Positions 1 through 11,700 of a stretch of DNA of 64,000 nt are shown piece after piece (position 1 is the first letter of the stretch; every line of letters begins with the position of its first letter). Location of the stretch: the NCBI RefSeq assembly GCF_013368755.1, contig NC_049565.1, positions 1,364,001 through 1,428,000 on the forward strand, read 5' to 3'. A program made the position numbers and the translations under genes. The notes under the pieces were generated by a model. It saw only the letters and a program-made list of their open reading frames with translations. It was not told where the DNA came from and ran no database searches. Source of the DNA: Talaromyces rugulosus (Eukaryota; Ascomycota; Eurotiomycetes; Eurotiales; Trichocomaceae).

Positions 1-1452
1 GTTCTTTATCAATAGGGCCAGGCTTTGGGGGTAAATGCATGGTAAGTCTCGGTCAGTGCTAATTATAGTTAGTATATCATACCAGTTGGCCAACTACCCC
101 GTACCACTGGACCAATAATAAAAAATGTGAAGCATTCGCTGGGATAAGGTCGAAAAGATGACAGGCACAATGTTACCTCTGGTATCAGCTAAACCCCGAT
201 TTGGTCTAGACTCGGATGGGTGTCCAGGTCGGGTATCGGCCTATCTAGATCCGAAGAATCCGGGTACGCTCGCTGTTACATGAACGCTGTCATTTTTTTG
301 GCTTCTCAAAGAATAATTGAAACTTCCATCAAATGACAATAATAGATCTTAACTTGTCACCTGTACAAAGGCCACAGACTGCTGAGGGTTGACTTTGACG
401 ATAACCCCAATCTTGAAGAGTCTAGCTTTACAAACTGCCTGTCTATGAAATCGACCATAAACCTTTCGGTATATCTAAATTGACTCCTAATAATAGAATC
501 ATCTAGAAGCCCTTTTCTTAATTTTTTTCTTTTGCCCAACTAGGAAGTACGCGGAGTTAGATTGTCCGACAAGCTTTTGGGTCATCATTACCAACATTGG
601 ATGTAACTTAAGAATGCCCATAGAGCTAATGTCCATTTAACTATTTTACCCACGTTCTCGTTAATAACAATGATTGGTGTAGTATCTTGAATGGGAAACC
701 GTATTGTTGAGTCAACTTTGGAACAATAAGTAGCGAGCGGCCAGCGGTCGAGAGTCTGTGCTGCTGACCTCGATCCCTGATCCATAAGCAGCGATCTTAT
801 GGATATCTAGTACGTACTTGAAACGGGGGGTTACATGGTATGGATTCTCTCGGCAAGAAATTAGCGCGAGTGTCGTTGGTCTATATGCTCCCTGGGGAAC
901 TGGTCGGCTAGTCCAAGGCGATGGGAATGAATTCAAGATTCTAGGAATTACCTTTGATCTAGAATTCCCTAATCTACTGGAGAGTATTCCCGGAACATCG
1001 TGAAGAGAACTTCCTCTAAGCTTGCATTCCAGCTTGGGGGAAGCAAAAGGAGGAAAATCCTTATAAAAGATACTGTTTAAAATACGTGTAGGCATTTGTT
1101 ATGTTTGTATATAAAATGATATCAAATAAATTCAGGTCCACACTAGGATCATCAATTGATACCAATATAGAGTCAGTTCTATGAATTTTTGATATATTGG
1201 TGTAAGAAACTTCCATCGATCATCATAGATCTATGCCATTATCAGGAATTATACTATCAATCGATATTTAAAACCTCACTTCTGGTCTGTTCTACCACGA
1301 GTGGAATCTTGAATATAGTACATGTACCAGACATGACGCTGAGCGCATTAGCATCGCATATACATGTATTTCTTCAACGTTATCTAGGTAATGAATACGC
1401 CTAACCATGCAAGAATTTTGTGACCAATCGTCATAACTAACCAGAGATCTCC
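1..1452. other. Gene-poor left edge, no supported gene
   Basis: No frame here is long, conserved or splice-consistent enough to call a gene. The DNA is visibly richer in A and T than the neighbouring coding regions. The only structure I see is a short inverted repeat, with arms accaatata at 1161-1169 and tatattggt at 1193-1201. The right end must hold the 3' untranslated region of UTP11, which reads leftward. The rest may be upstream sequence of a gene beyond the left border. Confidence 0.5.
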
Positions 1453-2395
1453 TCACCTCTTTCGCTCTTTTACTTTCCACTTGACGCCGTTTTTGTTGAC
1501 ACCTCCAATGGAGTTGGTCATACGAGCACGCTGCAGCTCTAGCTGTCTTTCGGCCGTTGAAATCTCAGCGTGTTGCTTCTTCAATGCTGCGAGTCTCCTG
1601 ACTCGACCCTCTGCAGCGCGTCGCTTGAGCTTTCTTGCAGCCCGTTTTTGCGACAGAGCGAGCCGTTCAGCCTCGAGCTGTTTTTTCGATGGCTGCTTTG
1701 TTTTATTTTCTTGTTGCTGCTGTCGTTTTCCGAACGAGTCATCCTCTTCATCATCATCGCTCATCTCTTCGTCTTCGCTGTCGTCAAGTAAGCCCCCAAG
1801 TTTCTTTTGATCTTCTTGACTCTCTGCAAAAATAATCTTTCGTCTCTTCGCGGCGCTAGCGAGCAGATCATCCAAATCCTCGTCATCTTCATCCTCTTGC
1901 CCACGCCGAGTCGTCTTGTCATCTCCCAATACCTGTGCCATTCCGTCTTGCAACTGCACCTCCTTCTCCAATCTTTCTACTTCTCGTCGCACCCTCTCCC
2001 CCACCGTCCTCAAATATCCAGCGTCCTGCGTCTTGAGCAACTTGACTGTATCATGGCTCAGCGACGACGCTTCCGTGTCGCGCGCACCATGTCTACCCTG
2101 CCGCGCATTTTGGTCTGAGAGCATGCCATAGGCGAATTCATCGGGGTTGCGGTCTTGCGCTTTCTCACGCAAGCGTCCGAGTTTTTGTTTTTTGAGGTTA
2201 TAGTCTTTGGCTCGTAGGGAGTAATCCTTTTTTTTTTCATGTCAGTACCATAAAATACATAAATGAATATCTTCAATAACTGTAGGGTGAAGGAAATACC
2301 TTGTGTTTTTCGAGAATTCCCCATTTCGCTCGATTGTCGAGCTGCCCTCGTTCACGGTGCTGTCGCCGTTGCACGGCGTTGCGCATAGACGACAT
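1453..2395 (-). CDS. UTP11: U3 snoRNP-associated protein Utp11
   Basis: Utp11 is a nucleolar component of the U3 small-subunit processome needed for 18S rRNA maturation. The gene has two exons on the minus strand, 2300-2395 and 1453-2226, joined across a 73-nt intron (2227-2299, GTATTT...AAAG), giving 289 aa. The N-terminus MSSMRNAVQRRQHRERGQL, the following RAKWGILEKHKDYSLRAKDY across the splice, and the DRNPDEFAYGML block are the family signature. The middle is highly acidic (about residues 140-200), and the C-terminus is basic and predicted to be coiled. The start is the first ATG before this conserved block. It lies head-to-head with CMC1 and has an RRPE-like element upstream, as expected for a ribosome-biogenesis gene. 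The identification is secure; the exon 1 boundary is supported by reading phase and family sequence. Confidence 0.95.
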
Positions 2396-2858
2396 GATTA
2401 AAACCCAGGAACTGTTATATCTGGTGATTAAAAAAGGGAAGAGAAAAGTACGCTCGCGCTGTACATGTGTTGCTGCACGTCAAAGTAGTGTTGCCGAATA
2501 AATTTTTGAAGATAAATTTAATCAATACTGCCGGCGGAGAAAATGGGGATTGCGCGGGCGGTGAAGCAAGGCACTCGCTGATACGGCAAAGCTGCAACAA
2601 CAAGCTTGCGTTCTGGCCGACCTTGATAGAACTCGATATCCCACCGGCTCAGCTTCAATTTCTGCATTAGCGGTCACCTAGGAAAAAATTTTCACTTAGC
2701 GAGGCTGCGGCTAAAGGCTTGTCGAGGGAATTATTCAGTACACCATGTTCTTGTCATAGACGAAATTGCAACCACCACCTTTTCTATCCAACGATCACCG
2801 CCGTCAGGATCCTCTAACCACCATCTCCTCAAGAAATCCACTACTATTTAACAAAAAA
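2396..2858. promoter_or_regulatory. Divergent UTP11/CMC1 promoter region
   Basis: This 463-bp gap separates the start codons of two divergently transcribed genes. It contains an A6T4 tract at 2683-2692 which, read on the UTP11 strand, gives GTGAAAATTTTTT, close to the yeast ribosomal RNA processing element. An in-frame ATG at 2766 would extend CMC1 by 31 residues, but that stretch looks like leader sequence. Confidence 0.5.
2683..2693 (-). promoter_or_regulatory. RRPE-like element upstream of UTP11
   Basis: On the minus strand the sequence reads GTGAAAATTTTTT, matching the RRPE core (TGAAAATTTT) known from promoters of yeast ribosome-biogenesis genes. It lies about 290 bp upstream of the UTP11 start. 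The match is visible in the sequence; function in this fungus is inferred. Confidence 0.4.
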
Positions 2859-3331
2859 ATGTCGACCTCGTCAAACTCTCCTGGGTCCTCTTCCGTCACA
2901 GAACCCAAGTTCGACCTGCGCAATCCATTGCCATTATCTGCAACCCAAGAACAACAAGTCAAAGAGGTGTACTACAAGAGGGTACGAGGCTACTGTGCCG
3001 AGGAAATCAAAGGTATTTCCCTACATTTTATCTCACGCTCTTCTTGATATAGATTCTAATAGTATTTCCCTCTTCTACAGCCTTTGCCGAATGCGCCCGC
3101 AATCGAACTTTTACCACAACATGGGTCTGCCGAGACCAGCGCCTTGCCATGAACTCGTGCATGCTGGCCCATGCCAAACCCGAAGAACTCGACCGCGCGC
3201 GTGAGGAGTGGTTTTCCAGCCGCGATGCGCGCCGCCGTGAGCGCGAGGAGCAGGAAGCAGCAGTGGAAAAGCGGCGTGTCGAGGTGATTCGGCTGATGCG
3301 GGCGGATAACGAGAAGCGGAAGGCTGGCTGA
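2859..3331 (+). CDS. CMC1: COX assembly mitochondrial protein Cmc1 (twin CX9C)
   Basis: Cmc1 is a small mitochondrial intermembrane-space protein that helps cytochrome c oxidase assembly and copper/Cox1 handling. It is imported by the Mia40 disulfide relay. There are two exons, 2859-3012 and 3081-3331, with a 68-nt intron (3013-3080) splitting the alanine codon after EEIK, giving 134 aa. The twin CX9C motif is complete after splicing: C46-x9-C56 and C68-x9-C78. This confirms the splice, because the first CX9C spans the intron. The tail is a charged, Arg/Glu-rich helix. I chose the ATG at 2859. An in-frame ATG at 2766 would add a 31-residue extension, which substrates of this pathway do not need. 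Confidence 0.92.
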
Positions 3332-3746
3332 CGCTTCAAAACATTGAAACATTGAATATGTTAGAAGGTCGTCTTTCTTTCTTTCTTTTCCGTGTATTTA
3401 TATATATATTATTATTGTGCATAGTAAGGCGGCGTTTAGGTTATAGTGCTAGCTAGCAATCTCCATTACATGTATCTTGCGTGAGGCAAGATGTATATTA
3501 TGAAATCAATCGATTTATTGATATCGACCATACTCTAGGGCATGTGAAGGGAAATTTTGATAAGATTGTGGTTTAATATTTCAAGTAATAAAATGCAAAA
3601 ACGTAGATTATTGGATATTTACTAAACCGATGCCGGTGGTTTATCAATGCGCCATGGTGATGATCCTCAAGCCAAACGCCGCTCCAAGTCCATTTTGTTA
3701 CAAAAAGAAAAGAAGAAACCCCATAAGAACAATATGCAAAAGCATA
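3332..3746. other. Convergent 3' region between CMC1 and TAF9
   Basis: This is a 415-bp gap between two stop codons. It is A/T-rich with a CTTT repeat (about 3371-3390) and a TA-rich run (about 3399-3410), consistent with two facing 3' untranslated regions. No gene is seen. Confidence 0.5.
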
Positions 3747-4583
3747 CTAAGCATCTGCCATGTCTTCGTCGTCTTCGTCACCCTCCTTCATCGCCGTGTC
3801 CTCGCCAAAGACATCTTCCATTCTTCCGTCCCCTTCATCCTCGGCATCTTCGTCTTCTTCATTTTTGGTAATATCGGCGAGAACAGTCGGCTCGTTCTCT
3901 TCACTGGAGTCCTCTTCTCCCTCGCTTTCCCATTCGTCTTTCAAGTTCCAGCCCATCCCTGTCAGGCAGAATTTCTCTGGTGGGAGTCTCATCCCGCCCA
4001 TGGATATATTCGAAAAGGCGCCCTTGTTATTACTCGTCTCTCCACCCCGTGCCACACCGGGAAGCGCATATCTGTTGCGCTCCGATGCGACGTCGGCGAG
4101 AAACTCCTTGGGGAGACCCGGCTGGAACTGATAGTGTAGTCGAGACGCGATGCTCAATCGCAAGGACTGCAGTGTGACCGTATTCAACTCAACACCTCCG
4201 CGCCCGCCACCTGACGACACATGTAGTTCTCCTGGTCCCGACGCCCCTGCGTATCCCTCCATGGAAAGATAAGCTGCGTCCTGGAGCGTGGACGATGTGT
4301 AGCGGTAGGCGAAATCGAGAAGCTGCAGGGGGACACGCTCTTGGTACGCCGTAACACCCAAAGAGGCAAGAAGCATGTGCACAAGACGCGCATCGCGTGG
4401 CCGTCGAGATTTGCCTGAGTCGTTTAGAGACGTCGCTGGCATGACCGGCACGCCGGGGACGGGAGGATTCGCTGCGCTCGTCGTGGCATTTTGCGACGAC
4501 GCCTGGTTTGTAGTTGCGGGGTCGTCTGGAGGCGTCAGGGGTTGAGTAGAGGCAGGAGCCTGAGCTGGCCGGGGGGTTGCCAT
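3747..4583 (-). CDS. TAF9: TFIID/SAGA subunit TAF9
   Basis: TAF9 is a histone-fold subunit shared by TFIID and SAGA that pairs with TAF6. The uninterrupted 278-aa frame begins with a Pro/Thr/Ala-rich disordered leader (1-58). The histone fold follows from about residue 60, with RDARLVHMLLASLGVTAY and the motif VPLQLLDFAYRYTSSTLQDA, both typical of the TFIID-31 family. A second conserved stretch with LHYQFQPGLPKEFL lies near residues 150-165. The C-terminus is an acidic Glu/Asp tail, common in fungal TAF9. No intron is needed. The start codon at 4583 is the first in frame. It is convergent with CMC1, and PAH1 lies in tandem upstream. Confidence 0.93.
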   Translation of the reverse strand: MATPRPAQAPASTQPLTPPDDPATTNQASSQNATTSAANPPVPGVPVMPATSLNDSGKSRRPRDARLVHMLLASLGVTAYQERVPLQLLDFAYRYTSSTLQDAAYLSMEGYAGASGPGELHVSSGGGRGGVELNTVTLQSLRLSIASRLHYQFQPGLPKEFLADVASERNRYALPGVARGGETSNNKGAFSNISMGGMRLPPEKFCLTGMGWNLKDEWESEGEEDSSEENEPTVLADITKNEEDEDAEDEGDGRMEDVFGEDTAMKEGDEDDEDMADA

Positions 4584-5276
4584 ATCTCGATATCCTTTTG
4601 AAGAGGGTTTGAGCGAAGGTCGAACGCTAAACCTTCGTTAAGGACAAGTCCTCGAAGAGGACCTGGCTTGGCGAGCAATACAATCAAAAGTACGGTCGTC
4701 GAGAGAGTAGTGAGCGATTTTTCGAGTGTACAGTGAGGGATATTCGATGGCGGTGGCAGTCAAGTCAAGTCATCTTTTGAGGTTGAAGTTAGAGATGGCT
4801 TTGGTCCAAAGGAAACAAGCGGAGCTCCGTTCGCATGGAGCGCACTAGGTCTGTTTAGGCATAGCGTTTTTAGTCTCGATTTCTACAATTACAACATTTG
4901 AAGAATAATAGTGAACAACTACACCATATAATTGTCTGCGCTGGTGGTAATTTACATTTCAAATCCAAGTCAAAACACAAAATGCAACGCTGAAACACCG
5001 CAGAAATAACAAAATCCAACTCCAACCAGCAGGTGTGCACCTCCGCTGGCTATGCATCCATTTATTTACAAACCATTATACAATGGAACAAACGCACGTC
5101 TTTTTTTGTTTTTGTTTTTTTTTTTTTTTTTTTTTTTTCGAAATATGAGGTCCCACAATAGCGGATTGGTCTCCATTAGTTGCGAGCAGAAAACAAGAAC
5201 ACGAAACGCAGGCGATGCTGAAATGAAGGGAATGATCTTCGCAGCAATTCAACTGCGAACTCAGAGTAGAGCAACA
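4584..5276. other. TAF9 upstream region and PAH1 3' region
   Basis: This 693-bp gap lies between two minus-strand genes. It should hold the TAF9 promoter on the left and the PAH1 3' untranslated region on the right. It contains a pure T24 run at 5115-5138 inside a longer T/G-interrupted tract. No coding sequence is supported. Confidence 0.5.
5115..5138. repeat. Poly-T tract (24 T)
   Basis: An uninterrupted run of 24 T, preceded by shorter T runs interrupted by G, lies just downstream of the PAH1 stop codon. It is simple sequence with no flanking target-site duplication visible, so I do not read it as a retroposon tail. Confidence 0.9.
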
Positions 5277-7652
5277 CTAAGACACGGGGTCGCGTAAAGA
5301 CACGCCGCCAATATCTGGGAAATCTTCCTCACTCCCGGAAAGCTCATCGTCAGAAAGATGGCTATCGATGAGCGACTCTGTCGAGTTGAGCATCCCGGGT
5401 TCGTCGATAGAATCACGAGAGATGTAGCTTTCGCCCATCTCATCAACTTGTTCATCGTCATCTTCTTCGATATCACTGCCCTCTTCGCTATAAGCTGGCT
5501 CGCTCTCAAGGTCTTCTTCATCTTCTTCCTCGCTATCCGTGACTGAGAAATCGTCCAGGTTGGCTTGGTCACGCCAGTACGTAAAGTCGGTGAACTCTTC
5601 GCCACCTCCCTGCACGAGAAGACTGATAGGAGGAAAGAAGTGGTCAACTAGCTCTCTCATCGACACGTAGCTACTTTTATACTTGTTAAGACTAAGCAGA
5701 TCCAGAGACACTTCAGCGTAGGAGTTGATCGTAAAGATACGCGAAGACGGAATATTCACAGAGCGGTAGCTAAGAGCGTCCGTCAATCGATTGCCGAACC
5801 CAGCGTAGAATGGATTTTCACGCGTAGGAAAGAGGTTTAAGATATCACGTAGACAAGCCATTTTGAATACTTCAGGCTTTCTCAAATAGACTTCACGCCG
5901 CAGGGCTGCTATAGTTCGGTCGGGACTCATGATGACGGGCCCGTTGGGTAACTTGTAGCCGTCCTGCGAAACTCCGTTGAGATATGTTCGAGTTAGGCCG
6001 GCTTGACCAGTTGATCGACTGGTCAGGTACATGATGTTGTACCCATTGCTGACGATGTCGGTGAACAGTTTGGCTACACCTTGATGAGTCCAATCACGCC
6101 CGATCATGTTTAGGACATGGCCCAAAACATCAGATCTATGAAACATGGTTAGAGAGCTATATCCGAGAAGATGAAGACTGCTTACTTCGTGATTGTACCG
6201 TCGATGTCAGAAATGACAATCGGCGTTTTGTTGTTCCAGAGATACATGGTGGCGGGACACGTTGCTTTGTTGACTGTGAATGTCACATTGTTTGCACCAG
6301 GTTTAAGGTTGAGAGTCTTGAGCTGATCGCTGGTCAATCGCAAAGTTTTGGCAAAGTTGCGGTTTAGGTCGCCGAAAGCCGCGTCTTGCGGTGGTGTTTG
6401 CGGCGGGGTGGGAAAGCCGGGTTGCACATCAGATTGAGCACGATGATGACGAGTCTGGATGGGAGGCTGTAGAGTTGATTGTTCCCCTTCACTGTGGTAA
6501 CCAGGGTCCGAGACAGCATCCTCACTAAAGGGCGTCTGGTGTGCGCTGAGTGTTGTCCGACGGCTGGCCGCAAGCTTTGCCTCCTCGCTACTATAAATCC
6601 ATAGATTGCCGTGGTCGTCGGCGCCGATCAAGGCACCAATATCATAGTTGCCTTCTAGCTCTTCGGAAAGAATATTGCGGGCAATTACTTCGGCGCGAAG
6701 GGCTTCGTCTTCACTAGTTTTGTAACCAGTCATGTCCAGCATGAGATCACCGGTTTCTGTCACCTGGGAAGGAATATTCGACCCCGAAAGCTTCTTCGAC
6801 AGCGCCATCGCACGCGAAATGGCTTCACTAGGCGATACTAAAGGAGGACTTGTTGATCTTTGGCCCTGGTGAATGTCTGTTCGGCGCGCTGCCCGTGGGG
6901 AGTTTTCAGTACTGGATGCTTCACTGCCGAGAGATGTCGCGCCAGCCGGAAGAACGCCATCGGACATGGAACGATCGAATTTCACAGGCGTGTTATTATC
7001 GTATATGGTCAGTCCTATTCGGTGCATGGAAGAGTCATTTGGCGACTGCGATAGAGGTGTGATTGCGCCTGTTCTCCGTTAGAATGCCAGTACTGAGAAA
7101 GGTGATTGGTGCTTCTATCCATACCTAAATCATGCGACAGGGAGCGCCTGTTGGAGGATATGGGACCTGCTTCGAGATCTTTTATTTCACTTTTTGACGT
7201 GCTGATACAGTCCAAATCCAGATCGGGGGGGTCCTGTAGCGAAGGCAGTTCGGCAACAGAGGTCGACGCTGGACTGCTTGCTGGGGACACCAAAGGCGAC
7301 GTTTGAAGTGCAGCGGGCACATCATCAGTGGTTTCAAAGACGAAGAAGGCTTCTCCTCCGTCGCCCAGCTTCATAGAAAAGTCTTGTTTGATCCCGTTGA
7401 CGGAAAACTCAACCTTCTTCTCGGACGGCCGAAGGAGCGAGAACTTGCCGAAGCGAACGTGGAAAGGCGAGCAAGCAAGGCTGCCTATAGCTAGGTTAGA
7501 AATCCACTTCACGACCTCATTAACAGACTGGCAGTCAACCGACCATCTTCATCTTCAATCACGATCACATCAATGGCTCCGCTGAGGGTGGCCGGGTTGA
7601 TCGAATTCCAGGTCTTGGAGACCGGGCCACTCAGGCTCCGAACGTACTGCAT
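5277..7652 (-). CDS. PAH1: Lipin / Mg2+-dependent phosphatidate phosphatase
   Basis: This enzyme (Pah1/Smp2/Ned1) dephosphorylates phosphatidic acid to diacylglycerol at the nuclear/ER membrane and so controls phospholipid versus triacylglycerol synthesis. There are four exons: 7544-7652, 7125-7484, 6186-7068 and 5277-6135, with introns of 59, 56 and 50 nt, giving 736 aa. The N-terminal lipin domain starts [20 protein letters not shown] and continues with [20 protein letters not shown]. The C-terminal HAD-like domain holds the catalytic motif DIDGT (about D444-x-D446) just before the last intron, then [20 protein letters not shown]. The tail is strongly acidic. Serine-rich linkers suggest phosphoregulation, as known for yeast Pah1. 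Intron 1 has a weak donor (GTCGGT), with a second in-phase candidate 15 nt further on. Confidence 0.94.
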
Positions 7653-8750
7653 CCCGACACTGGAGCGCGGGCAAAATGGGTTGTGTATGTATTGATAGCT
7701 GCAATATGCGAAGGAGATGCTGGAGGCGAAAGCGCAAACAGAGCGACAAGGTACAAGTCGGCGAAAAATAAGAGCAGCAGCCGGCTACCATGTGAAAGTC
7801 CCCGCAGGCGTGCAAGGCTATCGGGTCATCCTGGCCTAGAGGGATTTAGGCCTAGGTCCGATGCTGGAAGAAATGCGAAAAAGAGCGAAACAAAGACAGG
7901 GTATCAGCGAGCGTGGTGGTGGTATATGAGAGGCAGTGGTAGGGGAAAGAGGAAGAGGAAAGTGGTGAGCGAGGCATAACCGATAACCGTCTAAGCGGAC
8001 TGTTGGATTCTCAACGCTTCAACGCTGCAGCGTCATCGGCCCGCCACGGAGCCCAACCATAGAAGCGCCAGAATATTGCTAAATGGCTCGCATCGCCGAC
8101 ACCAGGGGCTAGTCTCTGCTGGGCCAAGTCGAAACTGGCCTTTTTTTTCCCTAGCGTCCCCCATGAGACAGGCCAGGTGACGCGCAAGTTGGGGGATTTG
8201 CAGCCCCATCGCTCGCTCTTGGCTAGTCGCTGCAATAGTCGCCAGCGTTGCGATGCAAGGCAGGCCTTGGCCTCATTTTGTATGCGATTAATTACATGTA
8301 CGGGGGGGAATTGGTAGATTCCAATAAATGCCTGTAACGGGCCTGCTTTTGGCTATCTTTGTTGTAGACTGAAAGCAAACAATGCCGAACAGCAGCCAAA
8401 ATGGTGATAATAATAGCACATCTTACTCTTGCGGCTGGAAAATGGTCTAGAAATTCAGAAACAGGATCGCCCTAGCTAACTATAACCTAGTGCATTCGGA
8501 ATTGGTTTTTACATTTTAGCCACACAGCTAGTACGACTACGAGGTACGTAGTAGTGTTCGCCAAGATCTAGAAAATCGCATAGAGCCCGCTGACTAAGAT
8601 TCGGCATCGGCAGATCGCACGTGACCGACCGGGTGCCGCCTGCTGCGAATGTTCAACGGAGCCGCTGCCGAAACCTGAACTGCGCAACCAACGACAAAAT
8701 AACCTCTGCCCACTGCTCTCCAGAGACAACGGCTGCCTGCTCCCGAATGG
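7653..8750. promoter_or_regulatory. Divergent promoter region PAH1 / FN3 protein
   Basis: This 1.1-kb gap separates two divergent start codons. A CACGTGAC E-box-type site lies at 8618-8625, about 130 bp before the FN3-protein start and 970 bp before PAH1. In yeast, bHLH factors regulate phospholipid genes through related sites, but assignment to either gene here is inference. No gene is seen. Confidence 0.45.
8618..8625. promoter_or_regulatory. E-box-like CACGTGAC site
   Basis: A palindromic CACGTG core followed by AC, the usual binding site of fungal bHLH proteins (Cbf1- or SREBP-like). The sequence is clear; occupancy is not known. Confidence 0.35.
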
Positions 8751-11700
8751 ATGGAGTTCAACACGGGCATTTATGAGCCGTTGCACTGGTCGTTTGATGT
8801 GTACCCTAGTGTGGTCCCCCGCGTGAGGGTGCGAGGCGTGATGACCCTCTTCCTTGCCGGCTCCATTCTGTGGGCGCTGGTCTGGTGCGTGATATGGAAC
8901 ATTGCATCGTCTGGAGTGCTTGTTTACTGACCCTTTTGTTGCAGGCTGCTCTACCGTGCCTGGCAAGTGTGCCAAACGCCAAACGATATCCTGGTCGACA
9001 AGCTAGGCCTGGATATCCCTCCCTCTCCCGAAGTCACCCTTGAGGAAATTGCCGCTCGAGAGATTCGCATTGCCTGGAAACAGCCCGAGTTCCACAATTC
9101 TATTCAAAAACACATTATCCAGATCAACAGCGCCAAAGGTTAGTCACACACTACTGCAGACTGGGATAAAACTAACGCCATTCTAGTCGGCGAGACAAAA
9201 CGAGCAGAAACTGCCGTCACGATTGGAAATTTAGTTCCCGGCCATATCTACCATATTTGCGTATTCGCCGTCAGCGCTGCCAATTTTCAAACTGCCAGTG
9301 CTGTCCTCCATATCCGTACAAAACCTCTTCCGTTGTCGCAGACTCAACAAGATGGCACCATCGATGGCCCTACTATCCAAGCATCGGTCCCGCGGTCGAC
9401 CGTTACCCTGGTGGCTCCTTCTGCACCGGTCATGGCAAGGGAGCATAGCGGTGGCCATCCACAAAGCAAGCGCACTGGGCTGGGGAGAAAGTTGTCGCCA
9501 GCCGCTGACATGCAGCCCGACGATTCGCATCGCGTCTCTGTGTCCGACGATCGCAACGGAACTCTCGAGCAGCTGGCAGTGCGTCTGAAAAACCTGCAGC
9601 AGGAAAACGAAAACATGGACAAGCAGGTTGCTGAAGAAGACGAAGAACACAATGCCAGTCTCGACGAACTAGCTAAACAACGTGATCAGCTCAAGCAGCG
9701 TGTCAAGGAAAAGGACGAGGCCAGCGGCGACTTGAAGAAACATGTCAATAAACTTGAGAGCGTCAACCGAACAGTTCAGAGTGAGAAGACCAAGCGCGAG
9801 AGACTCCTCCAACAAAAAGAAGCAGAACGGAAGAAACGGAAAGACGACATCGTTCGATGGCAGGACCAGATCTCGCAGTTTAACAAGGAAGTCGCCAGAG
9901 CTGGCGAAGACAAAAACAGAGTTGAGCAAGATGCTACCAAACAGGCCAATGAAATCCGCGAAAAGATCGCAAGCGAGCAGGCGAAAATGAAAGGTATCGA
10001 CGACGAAATTCAAGAAAAGGGAGGTCGTATCAAGAAGCTGGAAGATGAAAGGCAAGGGATTGATGGCAGCGATAACGAGGATGGCAGAGAACTTGATCGT
10101 ATCGATATCGAAAAGGCTCGACAGTGGGAAACTCGTCTAAACCATCTCCACGCAAGATATGCCACGCTAGTCAATCTACACACCCAGGCTCAGCAGCAGT
10201 ACCAGGAAGCTCAAGAGCGTATCAAGTGGTTGAACAACCAGAGAACTAGCGGCAACGGCCCGTTTAACTCGTTGCAGACGATTGACCTAGAGCTTCCCCA
10301 GCCCTCAGCTATCCGCCGCCCTCGGCACCGAAGTTCCTTGACAAGCAACGTCTCTTCGCCGGTTGCATTTCCGCAAGTAGACACCGCATTCCCTCGAACT
10401 TTGACCTACAATCAATCCAACAATTCTCCTACATTCGCTCCCAGCTCTGCTTTCTTCAACATCACCAACGGAATGACATTGCTCGGTCCTTCAGACAGGG
10501 CAGAGACCGTCCCTACGGAATCTGATACCTCACTACCACCGATGAGTCCCCGTGCAGATGCCTTGTTGCCATCAGATCTTCTTGGCGATGAAGAATCCAC
10601 CGACCTTCCCGAGCCTATTACAGCTCCCGACCTGCCCGACACGACCGGTGGTGATGACCCCAGGTCACCCTCTCCAGTTTCTTCAGAGACCAGATCGGCT
10701 CGGTTTTTCGCCAGCCCTCACGATAGCCTCCGAGACATTGATCTTTCCCTTCCGCATAATGAAGGGTTGTCCCCAGACGACACGACCAATGTGCAGAGTG
10801 CATCCCGCCGACTCTCTGGCCTCTTCAATTTCCACAGACAACGAGGAAAGACCATGGCAGATGGGCCGCCACTTCTTGGATCGTTGAAGCCTGGTCAGAG
10901 CCGTTCGTTCCCGCGTAATTATGATGATATGGACCCAATTGGAGCACGTCGCCGTCGTTTGAGCCATGCAGCCAACTGGGCAAACCCAATGTCACTGTTC
11001 CCGAGGAGCAACCCCACAAATGTGACTGCTGATACTTCTTCCGATCAGGCTCCGTCTAGGAAAGGTCCATTTTCCAATATTTTCTCATCTACTAAATTGA
11101 ATGCGGATGAGGTGATCAAAAATGATCAAGGGTACAATCAGTTCAGCCCTAGTTACGACCCCCTGGACCCCTCTTCGCTCTTGGGACCCATTCGTCGAAG
11201 CTCTCTATCCCCGCGACCATCGTCAACGTTTTCGTTTGATAAACACCTTCCTCACCCTTCTACTGATCCCTTTGGCTGGCCATCTAGTGACGTCAGCGCT
11301 CAAAGGAGCTCGCTTGCTTTTGACTGGGCTTCACCATCTACGTGGTCACGAAACCAGTCTCGTCGACCATCAATACAGTACGGTTCTTCTAGCCACTTAC
11401 CTCTGGGAATGTCCCCTGGCGAACCTGACTTTCTTCAAGCACCCCATGATAAGCTTCGACCGCTCCAGGCGCCAATCGGAACGCGGCCTTCTTCGTCTCA
11501 TCGACCCGTGACTCCTAAACTGAATCCTGCAGCGCCAACCTTTAAGACGTTGTTCAAGAAAGCCGAAAAGGACAAGGACAAATCTACGGCAAAGGATTTG
11601 GCGTCAAAGTCTCAAGAGTTCGAATTCTACACCGACGACTTGTCTCCGCCACCGTCGAGACGCTCTAGGGATTCTCGGGCACTTTCCGGTGCTGCTGAAT

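Noticed and set aside
5101..5140. Poly-T tract as tail of a retroposed element
   Set aside because: No target-site duplication or element-like body next to it; simple sequence in a 3' flank.
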